Shown here one piece after another: positions 11,128 to 19,560 of a stretch of DNA of 40,281 bases. The position numbers and the translations under genes were made by a program. How positions within the stretch are numbered: position 1 is the stretch's first letter; every line of letters starts with the position of its first letter. A model generated the notes under the pieces. The model was not told the DNA's origin. It was given only the letters and a program-made list of their open reading frames with translations, and made no database searches. This stretch comes from Sulfurimonas sp. (lineage in GTDB: Bacteria; Campylobacterota; Campylobacteria; Campylobacterales; Sulfurimonadaceae): assembly GCA_027083035.1 (NCBI GenBank), contig JALWSY010000168.1:1-40281 (forward strand), in the 5' to 3' direction.

Positions 11128-14100
11128 CTACTTCTTGCCATAAAAAAGCAAGTAAGTAGAGGGAAGTATAAGGAGGGTTAAAAGAGTAGAACTTATAATG
11201 CCTCCCGTGATAACTACAGCTAAGGGGTACTGTATCTCGCTTCCCACACCTGATGCATAAAGGAGTGGTAAAATACCAAAAAGTGTAGTAAAGGCTGTCA
11301 TAAGAACAGGGCGCAGACGCAGGAGTGTTGCATCTTTAAGAACTGTTTTTAGGTTGACATCAGGAAATTTCAGACGCAACTCATCGATGAAACTTACCAA
11401 AACAATACCATTTAAAATGGCGATGGCAAAGATAGCTAAAAAACCTACTATTGCTGAGACTGAGAGGTAGATACCACTCATAACAAGCGCGATAATACCA
11501 CCGATAAAACCAAAAGGTACATTAAGTAGTATTATCATCGCTTTACCTACAGAGTTAAAGGCTGTATAGAGCAGAAGGATAACAAGTAAAATAGTGATTG
11601 GGATAATTATCATCAGTTTTTGTGTAGCCTCTTGCATATTTTTAAAGTCTCCAGCCCAGCCTATATAGTATCCTGCTGGCATCTTTACTTTTGACTTTAT
11701 GATACTATCAGCTTCTGCAACAAATGAAGCAACATCACGCCCTTCAACCTCCATGGAGAGAACCATATAACGGCTCAAGTTTTCACGCTTGATAAATGAT
11801 GCTCCCTGTTGTATCTCTACCTTACATATCTGATCAAGCGTTACAAGTGCGCCATTTTTTGAGCGGAGTGTTACTTTTTTAATAGCCTCTGCATCTTTTT
11901 TAGCACCTTTGACTTTTGCAACGATACCAAAACGACGGATACCCTCTATTTTCTCACTTATAGGCTCTTCACCTATACCGTTACGAATGATGTCCATTAC
12001 TTCATCTACGCTGATGCCATAACGAGCGAGTGCAAGATAATCAGGGGTGATTTTTATCTGTGCCTGACCGAGTTGCGACTCTACTTCCATACGCTCTAAA
12101 CCATCAACACCACTTATCGCACTCTGAATCTCTTTAGAAATTCCATCAAGAACTTTTTGGTCATCACCGTAGATTTTTACTGCAAGTTCTGCTTTTACAC
12201 CCTCTAAAAGCTCTTCTATTCTCATCGCAATGGGTTGTGTTGGAACAAACTGCACAAAGGTAAAATGATGCTCTAAATCTTCATTCATTCTGTTTGTGAG
12301 AGCTTCAAGGTCTTCTATATTTGGCTTGAGTGTTAAAAGAATTTCCATATAGTTTCCTTGTGCAGTCTCACCCTTTTCACTTCTTCCAATCATAGCAAGT
12401 ACGGAAGAGACACTTTTTGAGTAGTTTTTGAGTATATAGCTCTCTATCTCTTTTGATGTTTGTAGTGATTGGCTTAGAGCCGTTCCGGGGATAGCTATTA
12501 CTCTATACATAATTGACTCTTCATTAAGTTCAGGCATAAACTCACGCCCTTGTTGCGAGAGAAGATATGCTAAACCTATAAATAGAATAGAAACAGCAAT
12601 CAAAACAGATTTGGCATGTCCAAGAGCAAACATAAGTAGCGGTGTATAGGCTTTTTTGATAGAGCGCATTACTACATTTTCACTTGAGCCTGTAGGTTTT
12701 AAGAGTAAAAGAATTAAAACAGGGACAAGAACTAAAGCTACCAGAAGTGAGCCAAGCATTACAAAAACAATGTTGAGTGCCATTGGTGCGTAAAGTTTTC
12801 CAGCAAGTCCATCAAGTGAGAGGAGGGGAATAAATACTGCTGCAATGATTAAAACGGCAAAGGTAACAGGTGTTGCTACCTCTTTTGCTGCTTCATAGAC
12901 AATGTTAAATTTCTTTGTAGGGGTTAGCTCGCCCTCTTCCTCATGCAGTTTTCTAAAACTATTTTCTACTATAACGATAGTCCCATCAACTATCATACCA
13001 ACAGCGATGGCAAGACCACTGAGACTCATCAGGTTTGCAGAGAGGTTATAGTAGTCCATAAGCAAAAATGCAATGAGCAAAGAGAGTGGAAGGGATAAGA
13101 TAACAATAAAAGCACTTCTCAGCTCAAAAAGAAAGAGAAACAAAACAACAGCCACAAGGACAACACCACTTATGAGTGCTGAGGTCATAGTATTTACAGC
13201 CTTATGTGTTATCTCTGTTCTATCATAGATGGTCTCTACGCTTACACCCTCAGGAAGGGCAGTATTCACCGTCTCTATCTTTTTTTGTATGCGCTCTACA
13301 ACTTTTGCCGCATTTGTAGCAGTTCTTTGCAGAACCATACCCATCACCGCCTCTTTGCCATCTATGCTCACAGCGCCAAAACGAGGTGCTGAACCAGGCT
13401 CTACCGTAGCAACATCTCTAATCGTGATAGATTGCCCCTTCATACTTTTGACAACTGTATTTCGTATATCATCAAGGGTTTGATAGAGTCCGGCACCACG
13501 GATAAGGTACTGTTCACGGTTAAACTCTAGGTACTGTCCACCTGCCGCTTGGTTGGAGCGTTGGAGTGCATCAACGATATCACTGTAGGTAATACTAAAG
13601 TCTTGAAGTTTTTTTGTATCAATGAGTACATTGTACTGCTTCTCATCTCCACCCCAGCCTATCACATCCTCAACACCTGAAACAGACTTAAAAAGAGGTG
13701 TTACAACATACTCTTGCATCTCTTTAAGCTCTCTGAGTGAATACTTTCCTGTTGTGTCTTTGATTTGGTACCAAAATACCTGTCCTAGGCCTGTAGTATT
13801 TGGTCCAAGAACAGGAGTACCCCAACCAGCAGGAATATTTATAGCACTCAAACGCTCACTCACAAGTTGGCGTAAAAAGTAGATATCCATAGAGTCCTCA
13901 AAAAAGACACTTACATAAGAGAGTCCAAAGATAGAGTTTGACATGATAAGTTTTACACCAGCCATTCCCGAAAGTGCTGACTCAACAGGGTAGGTGATAA
14001 GTTTTTCTATATCCTCAGCAGAGTTACCCGGACTCTCTGTATAGACAACTACCTGTTTGGGTGTGATATCTGGAAAGGCATCAACGGGTATCTCTGTGTA

Positions 14101-14190
14101 AGCTTTATACCCAAAAGCTGAGATAGCGATAAATGCAACAAGGACTAAGATTTTATACTTGAGCGAAAGCTCTATTATTTTTTCTAACAT
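11128..14190 (-). CDS. HME-family RND efflux pump, CusA/CzcA-like
   Basis: 1020 aa; IPVDAFPDITPKQVVVYTESPGNSAEDIEKLITYPVE, AVGMIVDGTIVIVENSFRKL, PIAMRIEELLEGVKAELAVKIYG. Confidence 0.93.
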   Translation of the reverse strand: MLEKIIELSLKYKILVLVAFIAISAFGYKAYTEIPVDAFPDITPKQVVVYTESPGNSAEDIEKLITYPVESALSGMAGVKLIMSNSIFGLSYVSVFFEDSMDIYFLRQLVSERLSAINIPAGWGTPVLGPNTTGLGQVFWYQIKDTTGKYSLRELKEMQEYVVTPLFKSVSGVEDVIGWGGDEKQYNVLIDTKKLQDFSITYSDIVDALQRSNQAAGGQYLEFNREQYLIRGAGLYQTLDDIRNTVVKSMKGQSITIRDVATVEPGSAPRFGAVSIDGKEAVMGMVLQRTATNAAKVVERIQKKIETVNTALPEGVSVETIYDRTEITHKAVNTMTSALISGVVLVAVVLFLFLFELRSAFIVILSLPLSLLIAFLLMDYYNLSANLMSLSGLAIAVGMIVDGTIVIVENSFRKLHEEEGELTPTKKFNIVYEAAKEVATPVTFAVLIIAAVFIPLLSLDGLAGKLYAPMALNIVFVMLGSLLVALVLVPVLILLLLKPTGSSENVVMRSIKKAYTPLLMFALGHAKSVLIAVSILFIGLAYLLSQQGREFMPELNEESIMYRVIAIPGTALSQSLQTSKEIESYILKNYSKSVSSVLAMIGRSEKGETAQGNYMEILLTLKPNIEDLEALTNRMNEDLEHHFTFVQFVPTQPIAMRIEELLEGVKAELAVKIYGDDQKVLDGISKEIQSAISGVDGLERMEVESQLGQAQIKITPDYLALARYGISVDEVMDIIRNGIGEEPISEKIEGIRRFGIVAKVKGAKKDAEAIKKVTLRSKNGALVTLDQICKVEIQQGASFIKRENLSRYMVLSMEVEGRDVASFVAEADSIIKSKVKMPAGYYIGWAGDFKNMQEATQKLMIIIPITILLVILLLYTAFNSVGKAMIILLNVPFGFIGGIIALVMSGIYLSVSAIVGFLAIFAIAILNGIVLVSFIDELRLKFPDVNLKTVLKDATLLRLRPVLMTAFTTLFGILPLLYASGVGSEIQYPLAVVITGGIISSTLLTLLILPSTYLLFYGKK

Positions 14191-14199
14191 ACTTAACTC

Positions 14200-15291
14200 C
14201 TAGTCCCCATCGCCAAGAGAGCCTTTGAGTAGTGCTGATTTTACATAGTAAGATTTTGCACTCACATACTCCTCCCCTAACTTTAAACCCTCAACTCCAA
14301 CAAAATCCTCATCTTGTGTAATGATTTTTACAACTTCTAAAGTGTAGGGAATACTCTCTTCTTCTCCTTCTTGCTTGTTCTTACTTTCATTTTCTTTTTG
14401 CTCCTCTTCATTTGGAACAAAAACAACCCACTCATTATTAAAAAAGCTGAGGGCTGATTTTTTCACAGCAGGGTACTCTTTTGCATCACCAAAGTAAACT
14501 GTAGATTTCAGATAAGTATTTAAAAAGAGATGCTCAACCTTTTCATCTACACTTGAGAGTACAACGACTCTTTGTGTTACTTCATCTACCTTTGGAAGTA
14601 TCTGCGTAATATGTGTGATGATATCTTTATCTGCATAATTGACAACTATCTTGTCTCCAAGTTTTACCTTTGTAGCATACTCAAGTGGTAAAAACGACTT
14701 AATATAATAGGCTTGATTTTTTACTATGCTTATAACGGGTTCACTGACACTTACAGAAGAGTGCAGGGGTTTGAGTAGTGCTGAGACTGTACCAGCACTA
14801 TGGGCATAGAGTACGAAGTTTGCAGTAGCTTGTGTGAGTTTGTCTGCTTTGATGCCAAGGGTGTTGAGTTGAGACTCTAGTGCTGTAAGTTGGGCATTTA
14901 TCTTACTAAGTTTTATCTCTTGGTTGTTGAGCTCTTGCATCGATGTCATCCCTTTTTTGTACAGGGAAGCCGTTGCATCATAGTTTTTACTTGCCGCTGC
15001 TAACTGCTTTTTAAGAGAGAGGTAATCAGCCGACATTTTTGAGACAACGATAGACTCTATGAGCGCAACTTTTTGTCCCTCTTTTACTCTTTGTGCTGGT
15101 TTTACATAGTAGGCTTCAAGATGCCCACTTACGAGTGAAGTGATAGATTGTTGCGCGTTTGAGAGCTGAATGACTTGGGCATTGAGTGCGACTGATTTGT
15201 TAAAGGTATGCATCTGCACCTTTGCAAGAGGTATCTCTGATGCAAAAAGTGTCGCTGTAAGGCTTAGTGCTGTTAAAAGTAACTTATTCAT
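14200..15291 (-). CDS. RND efflux periplasmic adaptor (CusB/CzcB-like)
   Basis: 363 aa; signal peptide, membrane-fusion protein fold motifs (GHLEAYYVKPAQRVKEGQKVALIES, coiled coil, YAHSAGTVSALL); operonic with pump. Confidence 0.85.
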   Translation of the reverse strand: MNKLLLTALSLTATLFASEIPLAKVQMHTFNKSVALNAQVIQLSNAQQSITSLVSGHLEAYYVKPAQRVKEGQKVALIESIVVSKMSADYLSLKKQLAAASKNYDATASLYKKGMTSMQELNNQEIKLSKINAQLTALESQLNTLGIKADKLTQATANFVLYAHSAGTVSALLKPLHSSVSVSEPVISIVKNQAYYIKSFLPLEYATKVKLGDKIVVNYADKDIITHITQILPKVDEVTQRVVVLSSVDEKVEHLFLNTYLKSTVYFGDAKEYPAVKKSALSFFNNEWVVFVPNEEEQKENESKNKQEGEEESIPYTLEVVKIITQDEDFVGVEGLKLGEEYVSAKSYYVKSALLKGSLGDGD

Positions 15292-16450
15292 TATATGATC
15301 CTGTTAGGTAGTTATGTTGTATGATTTGTAACTCTTTTTGGAGTCTGATATTTAAGAGATTCTCTTTTGTCTCTATGAGTTGATTTTTAATAGTTTGTAG
15401 TTCGATGAGGTTAATGTTGGCTATTTTATACCCCTCTTCGTACATACTTAAAAGCTCTTTTTGTGAAGTAAGCAGTTCTTGTGAAGTCTGCTCTACCTCT
15501 GTGAGTGTATCTATAGCTTGTCTGAGTTCACGCAGTTTAAAGTGCATCTGCTGTGTTAAGTTCTCTGTGAGAAGTTGGGCTTTTTGGGCTTCAAACTTTG
15601 CTATCTGTTTCTCTTGGCTTTTTGTATTAAAAAGAACAAGGGGAATGTCGATACTCACACGGGCAATGCTCTGCTCAGGCTCTTTTTCAAACTCACCATT
15701 GAGTGAAATCCACTCGAGTTTGTTAGCATTGAGCTTCGATGAAGCAAGTGCTGCTTCTTTTTGTGCCTTTGAGAGTTCTATTTGCGCATTAGTGCGGTTT
15801 TCATTCTCTTTTGCAAGGGAGAAGTTATAGTCTGTATCTAACTCTACTGTTTCATTTAAAGCACGAAAACCCATAAGCTGATAGTAAGCTGTAGTAGTTG
15901 CTACTTTTTTTTGTGCAAGAGTGTTTTGTACTCTCTTTACATCAAGTGTCGCTTGGATATATTTGACCTTTGCAATCGTTCCATTTTCAAAACGCGCCTG
16001 AGAAATAGTAGCTATATTTTGAGCGATAAGAAGCTCCTCTCTGGCTAACTCCTGTGCATTTTTAGCGTATTTATAAAGTGCATAGAGTGATGCAATCTTT
16101 TGTATGAAGTTTGCGCGAGAGAGTTTGACACTTGCACGCGCTTCACTCTTTTGTGCCTCTGCTAGGGTCTCTCGTGCAGAGCCAACACCCCAGAGTCTTA
16201 GTGGTTGCGAAATGCCGCCACGATAGCCAAGCTCGCTCTTTCCCGCGTCAGGATTAAAGCTTGAGAGTTCTACAGAGAGGGTAGGGTTCTCATAACGCGT
16301 AGTGAGTTCTGCCTTCTGCTGTGCTTGTTTGAGTGTAAGGGCATTTGTTTGGACTCTTGGGCTTTTAGCAAGAGAGTCTGCTAAAAAACTCACAAAATCC
16401 TGTGCTTGAAGAGTTGCCAGTAAAAAAGGGAGTATAAGTAACTTTTTCAT
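15284..16450 (-). CDS. TolC-family outer membrane efflux protein (CusC/CzcC-like)
   Basis: 388 aa; signal peptide, repeated TolC-type helices (NPTLSVELSSFNPDAGKSELGYRGGISQPLRLWG); 8-nt overlap with adaptor gene. Confidence 0.85.
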   Translation of the reverse strand: MKKLLILPFLLATLQAQDFVSFLADSLAKSPRVQTNALTLKQAQQKAELTTRYENPTLSVELSSFNPDAGKSELGYRGGISQPLRLWGVGSARETLAEAQKSEARASVKLSRANFIQKIASLYALYKYAKNAQELAREELLIAQNIATISQARFENGTIAKVKYIQATLDVKRVQNTLAQKKVATTTAYYQLMGFRALNETVELDTDYNFSLAKENENRTNAQIELSKAQKEAALASSKLNANKLEWISLNGEFEKEPEQSIARVSIDIPLVLFNTKSQEKQIAKFEAQKAQLLTENLTQQMHFKLRELRQAIDTLTEVEQTSQELLTSQKELLSMYEEGYKIANINLIELQTIKNQLIETKENLLNIRLQKELQIIQHNYLTGSYNE

Positions 16451-16834
16451 CTAGTGCCACGACTTCATTACACTCTCAAGGTACTCAAATACACTTGTCA
16501 TTTGCAGTTTAAAATCTCTATCGACATCAACTGATTCCATAATATCTTTGATATTAATCGTTGCAAGAACTGTTTTTCCATTCTCCTCATAGAGTGAGAG
16601 ACGACAGGGGAGATAGACTGATATCTCAGGCATAGCAGTAAGTGCTTCACTCGCAGCGTGTGGATTACAGAGTTCATAAACTGTAATATCTTTCTCTATT
16701 GGAAAGCCTTTTGTTTGCAGGATTTTTTGAAACTCATACGAACCAAGCAGACCAAAACCACTCTCTTTAGAGTGTTCTGCTAATTCATCTTTTACCATTT
16801 GTAATGGCTTGTCTGTAGTTATTTTGTATATCAT
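16451..16834 (-). CDS. DUF302 domain-containing protein
   Basis: 127 aa; FGLLGSYEFQKILQTKGFPIEKDITVYELCNPHAASEALTAMPEISVYLPCRLSLYEENGKTVLATI typical of DUF302. Confidence 0.85.
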   Translation of the reverse strand: MIYKITTDKPLQMVKDELAEHSKESGFGLLGSYEFQKILQTKGFPIEKDITVYELCNPHAASEALTAMPEISVYLPCRLSLYEENGKTVLATINIKDIMESVDVDRDFKLQMTSVFEYLESVMKSWH

Positions 16835-16919
16835 AAGATATCCTTTTATAATAATTTTTTTGTATAGAAATAGATAGGGCTATGCTAAAAATAGAGCATA
16901 ACAATAGGTTGAAAATAGT

Positions 16920-17246
16920 TTAGAGAAATTTAGGGGGTTTTAAAAAGTTGCGTGATGCATCATATTTGTATTCATTTATAGGTGAATATGGTTTATCTTG
17001 CATGGAGTCTATTTGTTTGATAGTTATATTTTGTGGAACGATAAAAGCAGTATGAAATTCAAAATGAATATCACATATATCATGCTTCTGAGTATCTCTT
17101 CCAATAGAAGAGTGAGAAAATTCATGAACATACTCACTTACTTCACACGCATGAGTATCAAGCACATCTATAGCATATGCATGTAGAACTTGAAAGCTCA
17201 TTGCAAACAGTAGTACAAGAGTCAGTAGCTTATTATTTTTCATCAA
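16920..17246 (-). CDS. small exported His/Cys-containing protein, function unknown, at the head of the efflux operon
   Basis: 108 aa; signal peptide then DTHACEVSEYVHEFSHSS...KHDICDIHFEFHTAF. Confidence 0.65.
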   Translation of the reverse strand: MMKNNKLLTLVLLFAMSFQVLHAYAIDVLDTHACEVSEYVHEFSHSSIGRDTQKHDICDIHFEFHTAFIVPQNITIKQIDSMQDKPYSPINEYKYDASRNFLKPPKFL

Positions 17247-17338
17247 GGGTATTGTATCACAAAATTATCTCTTTGTGGTAATATGAGAAAAATTAGTTGA
17301 TCTTGTAAATTAAAAAAGTTTATTTTAGTTGAGATTGC

Positions 17339-17344
17339 TATAAT
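17339..17344 (+). promoter_or_regulatory. putative sigma-70 -10 element (GCTATAAT) upstream of the diguanylate cyclase gene
   Basis: TTGCTATAAT about 30 nt upstream of the ATG at 17375. Confidence 0.55.
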
Positions 17345-17374
17345 ATGAAAAATTAGTAAGGATATGAAAATTTA

Positions 17375-18787
17375 ATGAAAATTTTTCCATTTTTTGCATC
17401 TATCGCTATTTTAGTGACGGCACTCTTCTCCTCGGAGTTAAGATTTACTCCGGAAGAAGAGGCGTATCTTCAGAAGAAAAAAGTTATAAAAATGTGTATA
17501 GACCCACATTGGATGCCTTTTGAGAGTTTTGATGCTGATGGAAGATATATAGGTATGACTTCGGACTACTTTAAGGGCTTTGAGAAGGAGCTAGGAATTC
17601 CTATTAAAGTTGTTAAAACAAAGAGTTGGACAGAGTCAATAGAGGCAGCAAAGAGTAGAAAATGTGATATCTATTCGCTTGCAATGGAAACACCTGAGAG
17701 AAAAGAGTATATGAATTTTACGACTCCTTATCTTAATATCCCTCTGGTTCTTGCAACCCGTATGAATATAGCTTTTATGGATGATATGCGTTATCTCAAA
17801 AGAGAGAAGATAGGTATAGTTAAAGGGTATGCATTTAATGAACTTATTCGTAAAAAATATCCAAATATAGATGTAGTAGATGTTAAAAATGTGAATGATG
17901 GATTACAAAAAGTAGCAAATGGGGAACTTTTTGGATTTATTGGTACTATTGCGAGTATCGGGTATGCATTACAAAGAGATTTTGTAGGGGAGCTAAAGAT
18001 TGCTGGAAAATTTCCTGAGCGATGGGAACTTGGTATAGGAGTACGTAATGATGCACCTCTTTTATATACTATTTTTGAAAAGCTGGTGCGAGAGATACCT
18101 CCTCTTGAAAAACAGAAGATTTTAAATAAATATATCTCAGTACGCTATGAAAAGGGACATGATTACCAACTACTTATAAAGGTTCTTGTTGTTGTTTTTA
18201 TCGTGGCACTTTTTGGTCTTTATCACTATAGAAAGCTCTCCAAAATAAACGCGGAATTACATGTTTTAAAAGATGCCTTGCAAGAGCAAGCAAATCATGA
18301 CCCTATGACAAATCTTTACAATAGAAGATATTTTTATACTATTGCGAATGATATCCTTAATTTGGCACACAGAGAGCAAAAATCAGTTAGTATCATTATG
18401 CTAGATATAGACTATTTTAAAAAAATAAATGATATGTATGGACATGCTGTTGGTGATATAGTAATAAAAAGGCTTGCATCAATAATGCTAAAAAATACAC
18501 GAAAGAGTGATGTTGTAGCGAGAATTGGTGGTGAGGAGTTTGCTATATTGTTGCCAAATACAAACACAGAGGGTGCAAAAAAGATAGCTTCAAAGATTAG
18601 AGAGCTTGTGAATGATGAAAAAATAGAGGTGGATGGTGTCATCTCTTTTAACTTTACAGTAAGCCTTGGAGTAGCAACAGCCACTCAAGAGGATGAACAG
18701 ATTGATTCTGTTTTAAATAGAGCAGATAAAGCTTTGTATAAAGCAAAAGAGGCTGGTCGAAACAAAGTTTCGGTTTTTGAGTCGTAA
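17375..18787 (+). CDS. diguanylate cyclase with periplasmic SBP_bac_3-type sensor domain
   Basis: 470 aa; signal peptide, KKKVIKMCIDPHWMPFESFDADGRYIGMTSDYF (family 3 SBP), TM at about aa 265, NHDPMTNLYNRRYF, RKSD I-site 5 aa before GGEEF. Confidence 0.92.
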   Translation: MKIFPFFASIAILVTALFSSELRFTPEEEAYLQKKKVIKMCIDPHWMPFESFDADGRYIGMTSDYFKGFEKELGIPIKVVKTKSWTESIEAAKSRKCDIYSLAMETPERKEYMNFTTPYLNIPLVLATRMNIAFMDDMRYLKREKIGIVKGYAFNELIRKKYPNIDVVDVKNVNDGLQKVANGELFGFIGTIASIGYALQRDFVGELKIAGKFPERWELGIGVRNDAPLLYTIFEKLVREIPPLEKQKILNKYISVRYEKGHDYQLLIKVLVVVFIVALFGLYHYRKLSKINAELHVLKDALQEQANHDPMTNLYNRRYFYTIANDILNLAHREQKSVSIIMLDIDYFKKINDMYGHAVGDIVIKRLASIMLKNTRKSDVVARIGGEEFAILLPNTNTEGAKKIASKIRELVNDEKIEVDGVISFNFTVSLGVATATQEDEQIDSVLNRADKALYKAKEAGRNKVSVFES

Positions 18788-18873
18788 AAAAACCAAATGA
18801 TTAATAAAAATACAATTAAAAATTAAAAATTGATTATATATTATACAATTTATATGATTGTAAAGTAATAAAA

Positions 18874-18887
18874 TTGATGTATATCAA
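18874..18887. promoter_or_regulatory. FNR/CRP-family binding site upstream of HCO operon
   Basis: TTGATGTATATCAA is an exact TTGAT-N4-ATCAA match; TAGAAT -10-like element at 18910-18915 places the box near -41 of the predicted start. Confidence 0.72.
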
Positions 18888-18948
18888 TAAACCAATTTTT
18901 TGATTAATATAGAATCTTCTTTAAGTTTAAAAATTAAAGGAGAGAGAG

Positions 18949-19560
18949 ATGACTTTTAGTAACTCTGCGGAGTTGTTGTCTTTTCATTGGGTAGCTTACT
19001 CCATTTATGCAGCTATGATTATATCTGTTGTTGCATGGTTTGGGTACAACCTTACAAGAAAAGAGGCAAAATCAGTTTTTAGAATACCATTTTACTGGTA
19101 TATGGCGTTTTTAGTAGCAGGGGGTGTTGGACACCATATCTTTACATACAATACTATTCCATGGGTGTCTCAGGATATAGATAGACACAATATCACTCCT
19201 GATGCAAAGTATGAGTTTGAGATAGAGGATCACAAGTGGATAAATCTTCCTAAAAAGATAACTATTCAGTGTGGAGAGACAGTTGAGTTTGATGTACATA
19301 GTCGCGACTTGGTATATGGCTTCGGTCTTTTTAGAAAAGATGGTTCTATGGTCATGCAGATGCAGGTAAATCCGGGAACAGATATCAATGGTATTCTTGA
19401 TTCAAATGATATTCTTTGGACTTTTCACCATAATGGTCTTTTTGATTTAACCTCTACTGAGTATTCTGGACCTGATGAGTATAGTGAAGATGGTGAGGAT
19501 CTAATGTTAGTGAAGGATTTTGTTGAAGTTGTAGGTTGTGAGAATGGAGGTGCAAAATGA
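18949..19560 (+). CDS. haem-copper oxidoreductase subunit II-like protein without CuA ligands
   Basis: 203 aa; N-terminal TMs and cupredoxin-like domain (FEIEDHKW, VHSRDLVYGFGLF, MQMQVNPG, STEYSGPDEY in place of CxExCGxxHxxM); ATGA overlap with subunit I. Confidence 0.8.
   Translation: MTFSNSAELLSFHWVAYSIYAAMIISVVAWFGYNLTRKEAKSVFRIPFYWYMAFLVAGGVGHHIFTYNTIPWVSQDIDRHNITPDAKYEFEIEDHKWINLPKKITIQCGETVEFDVHSRDLVYGFGLFRKDGSMVMQMQVNPGTDINGILDSNDILWTFHHNGLFDLTSTEYSGPDEYSEDGEDLMLVKDFVEVVGCENGGAK

Noticed and set aside
13204-13882. Plus-strand ORFs antisense to the RND pump
   Set aside because: Fully embedded in the conserved pump gene; translation looks like reverse-complement noise.
16881-16900. TATGCT/AGCATA small inverted repeat upstream of the DUF302 gene
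   Set aside because: Only a 6-bp stem in AT-rich DNA; not distinguishable from chance.
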